From positions 561,511 through 625,510 of the forward strand of contig NW_022985553.1 in the NCBI RefSeq assembly GCF_010093815.1: a stretch of DNA of 64,000 nucleotides, given 5' to 3'. Both the position numbers and the translations under genes were made by a program. Of the stretch, positions 44,636-56,311 are shown one piece after another (position 1 is the first letter of the stretch; each line of letters starts with the position of its first letter). The notes beneath the pieces are model-generated. The model saw nothing but the letters and a program-made list of their open reading frames with translations. It had not been told where the DNA came from and did no database searches. The DNA comes from Pseudovirgaria hyperparasitica. Its lineage: Eukaryota > Ascomycota > Dothideomycetes > Acrospermales > Acrospermaceae.

Positions 44636-45791
44636 ATGTACAAAACTTTTGTTATCTGGCTCAGATGCGCGTGGAGACAAGCCGGGGAACAGCAAACAAG
44701 ACTTCCGACACGCAGCTGGAAGTATTAGCAGAGAGGTAATAATGCCACATTAAATTTGGCATGGGGAGGGAGAGGGGTCCACACTGAGAAGCGGAGATAA
44801 GATCAGTGATTAGATTAGATGGATGCCGCTATGATCAATAAAACCTAGCGCTAATATTCTACAACTAAGTAATTAGCACACCAGGTCGGCAGTCCGTTTG
44901 TTGTCACCTTCACCTTTTTCTTCATCTTCACCCTCACCATCACGAGGTTGATCTCTGCCATTCCCAATTCTTCTTTACCTCAGGAGAATTCCCAGACTTC
45001 CGATATCGTGCAGCTATTTGAGGCTGCATCCTTCGTCTCTCCTAACTGATGTATATCCAACATCGCTTCTAATTACCCTCTACTCTGCTTAACCTAAGAC
45101 TCTTCCATTTGATGAGTCAGAGATGATGATCTGGCTCTTAGACAGATGTACATACCATCATATTGGTGACAGTATAGTCGAGGGCTAATGTGGACTTGAA
45201 TCAAGTCTTGCTACCCGCCTTCTACACAAATGGTACGTTCCAGTCGTCACTGTTTTGCACTGTCGCCGGGTCGCTGCGTCAATGATGAAGTATTGGTAAA
45301 AGGTCAGACTTATGGCTCTTCTGCTGGTCTCAGTTTTGTCGACCATTGTCACGTCACTGGTGTTCAGAGACACTCGCTGCGACTCACTTTGGGCATCTGA
45401 ACTCGTCGGCAGGGATTTCTAAGAGACAAGTTGACTCCAAGTCCTGATAAGCAAGTCTCCGCGAAACCCATATTCATGTTTTCAACAGCACCATGAATGG
45501 AGCTCCAACTTTGAGTCATAAGCTGGTAGCCAAAGGAAGTGGTGTACAAGCAAACCGTCTCGCTCAGTTTCTGGTTCGCAAACATACCTACAACTGCCAT
45601 GCGTTGAGGTCAGGCTCTAATGACACAGCCAGTTGAGTCCCCGGTCGATGCAGCAAGGGAGATACACTGGGACCGCGAAGACCTCGGATGATGACCACAA
45701 TAAAAACTGAAAAGATCTGAGACGCAGCAAACTCTACTGCCCAGCCATTTAATTCACATTCCTCCCAGACTATAGCTCACTGCGCGTATAG
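44636..45791. other. Intergenic upstream of CEX1
   Basis: About 1.16 kb, a divergent promoter region if the next region is a true plus-strand gene. No frame with clear protein character. A short frame starting with an ATG at about 45619 (coding 23 residues) could be a first exon of the following region, but no donor site was found for it. Confidence 0.4.
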
Positions 45792-48700
45792 GAACCATAC
45801 AGGATCAGACAAGACCACAAGCTAAAGAGCCGACTCAGTCTCAGATGCGCGTCACGACATGATCGTGTCGATCCGGCAGCCAACCTTCTCAATGTTTCAG
45901 TTGATGCCGATTCTTTTACTGATCCTGCATGTCAAAACCGACTCGATGCGGGGGACCACCCTGTGACGGTACCCGCTGATGACCAGTACACCACAGAGTG
46001 GGACGTCGTACTCAAAGGCCCTCAAGCCTGTTCATGTTGGAAAATTCAAGGCCAGGAGGACCCAGCAGTCCTATTTCTCAGCGACCACAAAAATTTAGAT
46101 GCGAAACTTCCTAAGAAATTGTCACGAGGCAAAGCCAGTTACGAGTCAACACTAACCCACTGTGGCAAGAAGCAGACGCCGTCGCTCAAGATTAATGATA
46201 GAATCAGTGCTTGCGTTCCCGAGGAGTCCCAGAATATAGAGCCTCCAACCCAGATAAAAGAGCCAGTCGATCATCCTTTCGACTACACTCGCTGGACGCC
46301 AAAACAATGGGAGAGCAAGTTATACCTCCAGCGCGGCTTTCGCATCGACCAACATATCTTCAAATATATTTGGACAGAGGCTTTAGCTTGCTGTAAAAGT
46401 GATGAACTAATACATAGCAGTCAGAGAACCCACCAATGCATCTACAATTTACTTCTTGAGCACCATCGTGAGGCTAGAAACAAAACCGAAAGAAAGTGGT
46501 GGAAGACTGCAGTAAGCGAATTTGCCAAGATGGTGCAAAAAACGCCAGGAGGGAAATTACGAGACCGAAGAATATCATGCACGAATATAGCATCATCTGC
46601 TGAAACCACTGTAAGCCTTTCAACCTGCCCTTAGTAGGTTTTCAGATGGCTAATCACTGCGGGCAAGCCCACAGCTAGCCTCAGTGAGATATCAGATGAT
46701 CGGACAAAGTCGATCGACCTTCAAACTCCCAGTGAGAAACATTCTTGTCTCTTGATAGCCAGTTCCCAAATAAATTCGGATCCCTTCACGAAGCCTGGAC
46801 AAGAGCCAGCTCTCAGTGAGATAGGATCATATCCAATTTCAAGATCGCTCACGAACATTGATAATCCACGGTCCAATACTCTGCGGTGCTTCTCACAGCG
46901 TCCTCCCCGTTCAAACATCACACCAAGGCACAACACCCGAACGGTACAAGGTATATTGTCGAAAAAATACCAAGTCCGCCGAAGTTTCGACATTTTTGCG
47001 CCTCATGGCAATACGAACAAAGTCCTTCAAGATGATAGAAGCCAGAATACTGAAGCAAAGCTCTGGAAGAAGAGTTCCGAAGAGGCCGCTTTTGATCCAT
47101 TGAGAAGATCACATGGGTCTCGATGTGGCTTCACTAAACACAACGAATCATCCAATATCTTCGGCTCGAGTTCTCTTCAGCATAGCAGAAGAGGACTGGG
47201 AAACAAGGACGATTGCCGGGACGTAACAAAATGCGATATGTTCTCCGAGGATAGGATACCGATACAGGTCGAGGACACCTCAAACAAGGAAGGTCTACGA
47301 GTTTGTGCGGGCATGTCGGTGAGTGGCTCGCGTATGGCGGATGAGTATATGAATCAACCTATGAACCTGGCCGTGTCAACGATTGGTCCAGGTCACAAAT
47401 ACTATGAAGGATCTGTGGACGAAGCTATATATCAGCGTGTTGATCGCTTTACGGAGCAGCCTATGGCTGGGTCGAGAGTATCAGTCACGGACACGATTGT
47501 AGCTGTGCCACCTTCAAGCACAGGTGAAAAGACAATTCCCAAATCTGGAAAAAGGAAGTACATGGATCAACAAAATGTTACCACATCCCAATCGCCATTA
47601 AGCGAAAAGTTCCCAGGCGGGCCAATTGGCAGCAGGTCCCTCGACCAGGTACAAAATTCAGACATAGGTCCAGGTTTGCAACAAATAAGCTGTAAGAAAA
47701 GGAGACATGCAGGATCTATCGAGCAAACAGGAGATATGTCGGATCCGTCTGGTCATCTGAGCACAAGGAAAGTATCGCAGTTCGGAATGAAGCAAATCGT
47801 TTGCCATCTCTGTAGGATGCGGCGACGAAAGCTCTGCAAACATAGGAATGATTTAGTCGGCTATGGAGAAGACACACCGGAGCTAGAAGAGGACTCGATC
47901 GTATCACAGCAAGAATTGGTTTATGGTCACAATAATAGAACAATTGATATGAGCATCGATAGTGCACTTGACAAAGGTACTTTGATACAGGTATATACGG
48001 ATCTTCCAAAGGGCATGCAAAACACCTTGCCAGGAAAGGAGAGTTTTCCATTATTGGACCCGGAGGAGCAAAGGCTTCCATTCAGTCTTACCAAGCCTGT
48101 TGATGCCGGGCAAATCGGTGACGAATCTGTCCGGCCAAGAGAATTTACGGATCTGTCCACAGGCTCCCAGGATATTCTAGGAGGAGGGGACAGTGATGCA
48201 TCCCAATCATACCAGATAGGGACGGCAAGATCCGTGACAGGCCCAATTCGATAGGTAAAAAAGGAGGTCCTTTCGACCTAAAAGCTTGGGATTGGTCAGA
48301 TTGGGTAATCAGGTCAAGTTTCGAGCTCCAACTTATTCTCATTGCTTTAACAGAAGCCCCAGACGAAGGTTTCACGGCGAAGCAGATTATCTCTACGGTG
48401 ACTGGGCGCTATCGGAATCCCGCTAGTAAGACTCAGTTGACAGAGGCTGTGTTCCAGGAACTCCGGAGACCCGAACTCAAAATAATCATTTGCCTTCCTG
48501 GTAACCCAGACAGATTTAGACTACCTCTGACTTTCACAGAAGACGAATCAGAGATTTGTATCCTCCGGGCTCGTAAGATAGAGCTGATGGAAAGAGAGCT
48601 GATACTTGACACCCCTGAGGATCATATCGATACTGAAGAAGAGACGGCCTCAGATCCCGTTTATACACAAACAGAGAGTGCCTCAGATCCCTCTCAAGAT

Positions 48701-49312
48701 CTGGAGCATTACAAAATGCCGGATTCACCGCCCCTTGATTTAGCAATACTTTCTCTGAGATATCACATGAGTGGTGCGCTCATGGACTCTGACCAAATCG
48801 ATGATGACATGCTTGATGAGAATGAACATTTACAGCAGCGGTTGAAGCTTCTTACTCGACAGCCCCGCACAACTCTTGAACGCTGCAGACAGCTGGAGAA
48901 GGATCATGATCGAAAGCTACAAAATCGAAACGTAAGGTGCGAACGAGCGAAAGAGGAGGAGAATGAAGATGCTAAGAAATATTGTCGAGTGCTCTGTGAC
49001 GAGCATGGACAGGGCGAAAAAGCTAAACACGAGCTAATGGGATGTAGTTGGGAGCTCGAGGAAGAGCCCGAACGACGTCAGAGCGCAAGGGACTCAATAT
49101 CACTTGACTGCTCGTCCTCTAAAGCATGCCAAGATCATCCTATACCCCTGCCACGTTCACCGAGGTCTTCAAAAATGGTTGGATGGCATTACACTGAACC
49201 TAAGCCATTGACGCAGGTCGAGTTGGAGGCGAAGAAACGTGAGATCGCGATGCGGCCGAGTAAACGTGAAGCACGTAATGAACGATTAAGATCCTATTTA
49301 GGGCTTCCTTGA
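45792..49312 (+). CDS. Large unrecognised coding region, frame broken twice (unresolved introns or decay)
   Basis: Three long plus-strand frames lie head to tail. The first is open from 45792 to a TAG TAG pair at 46632-46637; the frame immediately after the pair stays open to 48252; a third frame is open from 48197 to the stop ending at 49312. The pair can be removed by an intron with a GTAAGC donor at 46511 (127 nt) or at 46611 (27 nt, unusually short), both ending TAGTAG at 46637. The last switch fits a CAG|GTATAT donor at 47991 with an acceptor at 48229, but this is one of several options. The product would exceed 1000 residues: polar and Ser-rich, with a CxxC-plus-Cys cluster (QIVCHLCRMRRRKLCKH, about 47793-47843), a possible winged-helix-like segment (FTAKQIISTVTGRYRNPASK, about 48369-48430) and a C-terminal charged coiled-coil-like region. 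No family recognised; no clear start codon. Confidence 0.4.
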
Positions 49313-50862
49313 ATGCACAGCAGAGGAAGAGGCTACGATATCTTTGGGGAGGGGGACTTACAGTTGGAGCAGAGCGTCTTTGATGCAGCTGCGTCACGAA
49401 CCAGGTTACGCCATATCAAATTGGTGTTTATAGACTACAAGTGAGGTTTTCAACCACTTTTATGATCATATGATGGCATTGGTATATCTGCGTTATGCAT
49501 TGCATTGGGTAGAGTTCGTTTGCATATGGGTTGGTCTTAGAAAAAGTTTTATTAGAGCCGGCAATATCACTAGCATATTTGCGACCTGCAGCTGGGCGTT
49601 TTGGTTGAGTATCACAAGGTCACTTTTTCCATGTCCGTCGTAATTCAGTAATGGCTCTAGATATGCGAAATTGCCGCACACGACCAGAAAACGCACGGAA
49701 GCTTCGCCTTGCAACCATCAGCCCTTGATCAGGTCTCCTAGTCTGTGTTCTCCTAGCCGCATTGATTGATCCATCGTGGCTAGACTGAAGAGGCTATCTG
49801 CGAGACCACAAGAAACCCACCGGTAGGCGAGTATTTGGATTGTCTTCACCCTTCCCAAACATGGGATGTGACCCTCTCTAATAGAAGAAAAGATATACAT
49901 TCAGTTAGCACATGCCAGGTGTCTAGTATAGAAAGCTTTCTTAGTGGACGTTTCAAGCTTATTCTTTGTTATTCGAACCCGTACTAGCTGTTGGCTCAGG
50001 CGTCCTCTAATAATGAAACCCTCGAAACATCTGCACCATCATCGCACGGTGTCATCGTCTCCTCAAGATGTGGCGTAGTGGCTGCTCCACGCCATTTAAG
50101 TAAGTGTATCTATAATACTCATCAGAACGGCACTCGTGACGATATTAGACATAACAGAGAAAAAGTTATCATGTGATATGCCAGGAACAGGCGAGGAAAA
50201 CCAAGAGGGAGATCCTATTCACCAGCACGGTACCGTCTGCCGAACGCTAGTGGGAACACCCGCCCCCTTGACATCATCCGCCTAATCCTGCCATAATCTT
50301 GTCCCAGGCCCGGCCTGAACAACAACCAACAATCTCCTCTCAACCCACAACTTGTTTCTCCCCATGTCTCGCATGTGTTGTCTCCAATCAGCCTGACATC
50401 CATCTGATCATCCCTCTTCACGGCCAGGATGTCAATCTTGTTTGCTGGAGATTGCACTCCATGCTGTGTCGCTTGTTGAGTTGGCCAAAAGAACAAGAGC
50501 TGGGATGACGCGTGGCGAAGCGACGCGTGAGAGGCTGAGGGCCGCACACGCACCACCAAGCACACTGAGTTCGCGGTATGACGACGCCAATCGCGGAACA
50601 AAGTCCTGCTTGTCCATAGAATTGCGAGGGAAGTGCAGGTTTTGCGCTCACTGGCACGATGACGGTGGGTAGGCAGAGGAGGATTTAAGCTGATGCCTCT
50701 TCTCGGGTGAAGTGATCATATCCTCACATTGTCACTGCGACTCTTTACACGTATCTCAGTTAAGCAGTATATTCATAAGCTTTTCCGTGTAAAGTGCCTC
50801 ACACACCTACTCTCCTCTCCATCTCTCATACTCATCGAAATTCATAATCATCAACATACATC
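49313..50862. other. Intergenic, no gene seen
   Basis: About 1.55 kb. The first part is AT-richer; the part from about 50200 to 50700 is GC-richer and carries overlapping short frames on both strands without recognisable features. It should include the promoter of the MARVEL gene, whose leader is CT-rich (CTACTCTCCTCTCC near 50808). Confidence 0.5.
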
Positions 50863-51415
50863 ATGATTATCTCCCGCGCCGTCTCTCTCTTCCTCCGGTT
50901 CGCAGAATTTGTCTGCGCTGCCATAGTCCTCGGAATCCTCGCCTACTGGATTCATCAAGTTCGCGATGTCAACGGTGATCCCCGTGGCCGTGATATTTAC
51001 ACGCTCGTCGTCTCCGTTCTCGGAGTCCTTGCCGCCCTCGCTCTCCTCATCCCAACCACCTCGAGCTTCATGCATGCTCCTGTCGACCTTATTTTCTCCG
51101 CTCTATGGTTTGCCGCCTTTGGGCTTCTTGTGCAAGGTCTGAACAACGATGCTTGCGGTGGAACGTTCCAGTGGGGCGTGATTCGTGCTGGTGGCTTTTG
51201 TGGCCAGTACAGAGCGGCGGAAGCCTTCAGCTTTCTAGCTGCAATTTTTTGGTTCACTAGCTTTCTACTTAGCTTGTGGGTAGCGAGGAAAGCGAAGAGT
51301 GGTAATGTTGTAGTTGCTGATGGCCACCGGTAAGCTTCCCAATCTTGATAGGATTATCTGTCACTGACCTTCACTTAGTAGCCGTCGTCGCTGGGGTCGC
51401 CGCTCTGCGGTCTAG
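50863..51415 (+). CDS. MARVEL-domain four-helix membrane protein
   Basis: Two exons (50863-51329 and 51379-51415) separated by a 49-nt intron (GTAAGC ... CTTAG) give 167 residues ending SRRRWGRRSAV. Without splicing, the frame ends at a TAA eleven bases later inside the intron, so the tail would be lost. Four hydrophobic helices (about residues 10-30, 45-65, 72-92 and 120-142) with the Cys/Gly-containing loop NNDACGGTFQWG match fungal MARVEL proteins of the Nce102/Fhn1-like type, which are involved in plasma-membrane domain organisation. The short Arg-rich cytosolic tail after helix 4 is common in these proteins. The exact subfamily cannot be assigned. Confidence 0.82.
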
Positions 51416-52850
51416 GCTTGTGATTGTGTCTGTTTTGTATAAGTACTCACAAGTTGCACAAGTAAAGTCTCAACGGTGGGCGTTGGATTCTGGATTCTCT
51501 TCAGCGTACTATATGCCGGTTCTCTACGATCGTGTTGTAGCATGCTTTCTTGATCATTTTGCCATGGTAATGAGCTCAATAATACTTCATGTCTTCAGCA
51601 AAACATGCCTACATTAGTATTACATTCCTTCATCCGCTTCTTGTCTTTGCCGTTCCAGAGGTTCATCCGGTCATACCTCCTTTTACAGCCATGTCGACCT
51701 TGACCACATCGCCTATGTCATGACCCAGCTGCTCGATCTTGTATGTTGTGCTTCGCATTATCGGCTCGCCAATGTAACGATGTCTCATGCCTATGAGCTC
51801 CCCCAGAAGTCTATTACTCGTCTCTAGTTGGTGACAAGCTGTGCTATTTCACCATACATTGGCAGACATTTTCCTGAAGGCGGCGTTACTGATCTCTGTG
51901 TTTTCGTAATTCGTTCTTTGTGAGCCTTTCAATATCACATTTCACCTCCTTGTCTGTCCATGGTGATCCACCCTCATTACACAGTAATAGTAGACGATGT
52001 ATTCGAAGCGCGTCTGGGATGACCCGCGCATTGCTAGAAATGTTACCATTCTCCGGCATGTACTATTGACACTGCCACCCGTGAATTACGTTGCAAGTTC
52101 AGAATAACCAAGGATAGTCTCCAGCGTTGCACAAATGGTTGATCTAAGCACAGATGTACGGCCGACCCATAAAGTCAGCAGCCAGAGGCCATAGACAAGC
52201 ATTTGTCGGCACACTAATAAAGCTTAGCAAAGGCTTGCCTGATGCATTGTCAGCCTCAACGTTCACCGACACATCAAAGCCCCTTGTAGCCATTCGAATG
52301 GTCGTTGGCTGCGTACTGTACTCACTTCAGCCCCAGCGCTAAACCCGATTTGGGTCTATCCACGAGCTGTCTAGTGTGTGCTAAAGTGGACTGTCGATCC
52401 TCAACTTTTAAACTGTCTCGCTAGAACCTAAACTTTCCCATGCATCGTAGGCCGCTAAACCACATGCAGACCTATATGCGATATCCCAAAATCCTCCTGC
52501 TGCGCCACTGCAGATGGTCTGGGGTTTTCCGACGAGCAGTCTTGCTGCCTCAGCTATGTCATGTAGTACCCTTCAGCCTATCGTTCCGTATACCCACTCT
52601 CTGTCGTTTACTGATGTAGAGCTGTTGGGTGGAGGGCTCGCACATTCATCTGGAAATGGAATAGTGGTGGGTCGGGGCTGTGTGTCTAAGATATGCGATC
52701 ATCTCTATCCATCCGCTGCCATGACGAGATGCATTCCTGAGACTGTATAAGACCGTTCACACGTCCAAGTAATCTTGTCTCGACATTCAAGCAATATTCT
52801 ATATAGCAGCATCTTTACATTGCTCGTCGCTCCTGCAGCATTAATTGAAC
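51416..52850. other. Intergenic between tandem plus-strand genes
   Basis: About 1.43 kb separating the MARVEL gene from the DUF7702 gene. No frame with recognisable protein features; no repeats noted. It carries the 3' flank of the first gene and the promoter of the second. Confidence 0.5.
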
Positions 52851-53863
52851 ATGGTCAGCTACCGCGAAGGGGTCGCTATCCTCCAAATCATCTTCTACTT
52901 TCTTTGCGTCCCCCTTGCATTATTCCTCTGCAAGCGCCATGGCTTTGCCAAGTCTTCTGGATGGTACTTCTTGATCCTATTCGTGCTGTTCCGCCTAACA
53001 GCTGGAATATGCACACTCATCTACACGCAAGCGGTCGGGAATGGCGATGGGACAACGGCGACGAATGCCGTGACGGGCGCCATCGTATGTAACAGCACAG
53101 GTCTCTCACCACTCAATCTAATACTTTTGGGGCTTTTAAGCAGAGTGTGAGTTGCCTTTGGTGGACAACTTGTGACGCGATAGCACGACTGATACGTAGT
53201 CGCAGGAACGATCATATCGCTGAAGGCACAGGGAAGGTTCCGCCTCGTGTGTTCAAGCTCATCGGTCTAGTTTCACTGGTAGGCCTGATCCTCAGTTCGT
53301 CCGGTGGCTCATCAAGCACCTATCATGATGACGGTAGTGTCACAATCGCTACGACCTCAAAGGCTGCCCTCATCATGTTCTTCATCATTTTCATCGTCCA
53401 AGTCTTCCTTACGATCTATTTCCAAACTCGTTCCCGCGCAATCGACAAGGGCGAAAAGAGACTTGTACTGGCGGTCGCTATCTGCAGCCCTTTCCTAATC
53501 ATCCGTTACGCATACCAATTCGAATACACCTTCACCGGAAAGCGGAAGTGGAGCTCTACGTTTGGTGATGTAACGCTGTTTCTGATCCTTTTCGTTTTGA
53601 CGGAAATCATCGTTGTTACGACGTGCATCGCCGTAGGTTTAACACTGCGCAAACGACCTGCAACGGCTCAAACGCACGATGAGCTAGCGGAAAGCGGAGC
53701 ATCGGCTGATGAGGTTGAAACCTCCAGAAGACAGGCGCAGATCAAGAGGCGAAAGGCTCGTGGCCCGATCTCGTGGCTGTATTACACCATACAGGAGAGC
53801 GTGAAGAACAATTCGAAGAGTTCGCAGCAACCACATCAGGTAGAGGGCTATAGCCATAAGTGA
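52851..53863 (+). CDS. DUF7702-like seven-helix fungal membrane protein
   Basis: Two exons (52851-53146 and 53206-53863), 317 residues, joined by a 59-nt intron with GTGAGT donor. The acceptor GTCGCAG at 53205 gives LLSRVNDHI; an acceptor 8 bases earlier (53197) would give a frameshift-free but less natural VRRNDHI. The protein begins MVSYREGVAILQIIFYFLCVP and shows about seven hydrophobic helices spread over residues 8-265, with a conserved GLSPLNLILLGLLSR segment. This matches a Pezizomycotina membrane family (DUF7702) without known function. The C-terminal 55 residues are charged and basic (RRQAQIKRRKARG) and would be cytosolic. Gene order: it converges on TRAPPC13 with 182 bases between them. 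Confidence 0.78.
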
Positions 53864-54045
53864 GATCAGGACCATGTTGATCAAAGATCGGGTCGAGAAT
53901 CATACGCCGAGTGATGGCGATCATAGATAGATAAAATCTTCGCGCTTGTGACAATGTTTTTGGATACCAATTCGGCGAGTTTGGGGGTCATTTGTTGTAA
54001 ACCGCGCACATAGATGACATATCATATAGACGAATCAGGATTACA

Positions 54046-55199
54046 TCACCTTCTGTTCAAAAGCCATGCTGTTCGCAGGGATCCACGATCGCCTAATGAA
54101 CCTCGCCACTGAATCGCGAGCTGTCCAAGTACTGTTCGTTGATCACCAGGAGGCAATTTCGGCACCGGAGCAGAAATACCCTCGGACGTCGCATCAATCG
54201 ATTCTAGTGCTTGTTCTTCCAGGAGAAAGGCGACCTGTAGGACATCTCGTGGATTCAGAATTGGATTATGCGGTACCGCTGATGCGGCTGGATGAGACGG
54301 GAAGTCCCAATTCAATGAAGTGGTTTTAAATATCGGGTTAGGATTGATCGTGACGGCCTGTTTCGTGTCAACGTTGGGTGGGGATGCCATTACATTCAAC
54401 GCGTTCACTTACCTCTAGACTAAGAGCAGCATGTCCCATGTTCTCCAACTGTGCCTCTAATGCATATCTCTCTCGCTCGATCTTCTTCTCACCCGTACCC
54501 TCTATTAACGGCGGAAGATCGCCTGCTTTCGTCCTGACATTCAGGAGTTGTTGCGCAACAAACTGATACAGTTTTCGGAATGTCCGTACTCTTCCACCAC
54601 TGGCACCGCCTCCTCCAGCACCAAGCCCATCGCTCGATCGAAGGATTTCTGAGTATGTAACTGTCACGGCGAGTACATGGTTTCCCTCCTCACTGAGCTC
54701 ATACTTGAGCACTCGCTGTACGCTTTCACCCGGTCCTGCGTCTTCGCCTGTCCCTTGTAACGAAAGCCCTATTCCATTCGGTTGTGCGGGAGTCTGGATC
54801 TCTGCCGTGATCCTTATGCCAGAGACGCTTAGCGAAGCATTCGGCGAGACGGCTGACGGGAGCTCATTGTTCGCGCATAATGTACATGCGAATGTTTCGC
54901 CCACATAAGCTGCGCCGAAAGAGGACGGTAACTGCAGGTTCTCGCCGATCGTAAAAGGCGTCGCGTCTTGATCTGGCGCTGAAGGATATGAGAGAGAAGA
55001 CGATATAGGTATCGAGATATCTGACTCAGTCGATCGCGGGAGAGGATATTGGTCTGGGAGAGAGGGCCGGGCCAGCCTATACTGTGGTCAGAATATGCCA
55101 CCGAGGGCCGTAGAAGAAAGCCTACCTGAGAACTTTGAGACTGACAGAATGGGGATGCTTAACACCTTCTGCTGTGGACTGGGTCCTTTGGTGAGCCAT
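54046..55199 (-). CDS. TRAPPC13 homologue (DUF974), TRAPP complex subunit
   Basis: Three exons (55199-55126, 55076-54413, 54357-54046), 349 residues. The start MAHQRTQSTAEGVKHPHSVS and the following LKVLRLARPSLPDQYPLP are only continuous when the 49-nt intron 1 (GTAGGC donor, TATAG acceptor) is removed, which supports the model. Diagnostic stretches are VGETFACTLCANNEL (about residues 80-94) and FKTTSLNWDFPSHPA plus NPILNPRDVLQVAFLLEEQ in the C-terminal part. The protein is built of beta-sandwich domains and belongs to the TRAPP III complex, which activates Rab1/Ypt1 in secretion and autophagy. A Gly/Ala-rich loop (GAGGGGASGG) interrupts the middle. The start codons of this gene and the SET gene lie 210 bases apart, divergently. 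Confidence 0.86.
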
Positions 55200-55409
55200 A
55201 ACGATGCATTAAAAAGCAGATCCAAATTGTCATGCAAATGCAATATCTTGGGTGCAACCCTATTGACAAGTATCATACCCGAGCTCCGAAACTTTAGCAA
55301 ATTCATAGATACGAATGCCAAGACATGCCTAACTATGAATACCACTTCTGCTCTCAAGTCTTCAGCACTCCTACATAAAATTCAAACTTATAGGCCTATC
55401 AACTAGATA

Positions 55410-56112
55410 ATGAGCGCTGTCAAAAAGGACACCCTGCCGCTGACGCGGTCTGCTCACCTTGTCCTTGTGTCCGACACGCCAAAAGGTAATCCATCTACAC
55501 TTTCACACTAACTCATCATCGTGCCTATCCTGCTGCGATCAGGGACTACATCGCTCAGCACTCATAAAGAAAACAGACTTCGCTGAGACATAATCAGGCA
55601 GAGGTGTTTTCGCGCAACAGAATATAGACGCACACACCGTTATAGAAACGTGCCCAGTCTTAGTCCTAGATCCAGTCGAAAATACAGAGCATATAGAGCA
55701 TACAACATTGTATCACTATACTTAGTACGTGCATGGTGCTTTATGTCTGCGGTAGATCTGATGAGTGTCACTGACACACTTATATAGCAATTGGCCCATG
55801 AAGACTGCTAATGGCTCGGTGATTACCACACAAGCCGTTGTCTTTGGGCTAGGCTCTATGTTCAACCACTCTCACGACCAGAATGTAGGCTGGGAAAGAA
55901 ACGTAGAGAAGCAAGTCGTCACATACAAGACGCTTCGCAGTGTCTCTGCGGGTGAAGAGCTCTGTAGGTTAAGCTTGTGCGTCAAAGGTTTCTTTTCACT
56001 GACAATACGAGGTATATCTTACGGCTCACATTTGACATTCAAAGATGTCTCTGCACCACCAGAAGAGATAGAAGAGCCACACGAGATGCTGAGCAAAATA
56101 CAACTCGATTGA
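55410..56112 (+). CDS. Small SET-domain protein
   Basis: Four exons (55410-55485, 55598-55724, 55788-55963, 56012-56112), 159 residues. Each junction restores a SET motif: exon 2 starts GRGVFAQQNIDAHTVIE, exon 2/3 gives YHYTYNWPM, exon 3 contains VVFGLGSMFNHS with QNVGW, and exon 3/4 gives EELCISYGSHLTF. These are the RGxF, NHS and ELxxxYG motifs of SET lysine methyltransferases, with the cofactor-binding Asn-His and the C-terminal Tyr. There is no post-SET Cys cluster and no other domain, so it resembles the small stand-alone fungal SET proteins whose substrates are unknown. Intron 1 is 112 nt and has several CAG acceptors; the one chosen (55597) gives the Gly-Arg-Gly motif. Confidence 0.84.
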
Positions 56113-56311
56113 TTCATTAGGACCCAAGTTGAAAGCCACGCTGTTTGATCGACGATCATGATACTAAAGAAAGTCAAAGTGCTCCTCCCATTTTAGAAGC
56201 CGCTCGAGCATGTCTCATCATATCATAGACCATCTACATCCCACATCCCAAGACCAGGTAACGCCAGTGCACCAAGTTTAATACAGTATCCATATATATA
56301 TGCCCTGCTGC

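Noticed and set aside
46611-46637. 27-nt intron with GTAAGC donor and TAG acceptor
   Set aside because: Too short for a normal fungal spliceosomal intron; kept only as an alternative to the 127-nt option or to decay of the gene.
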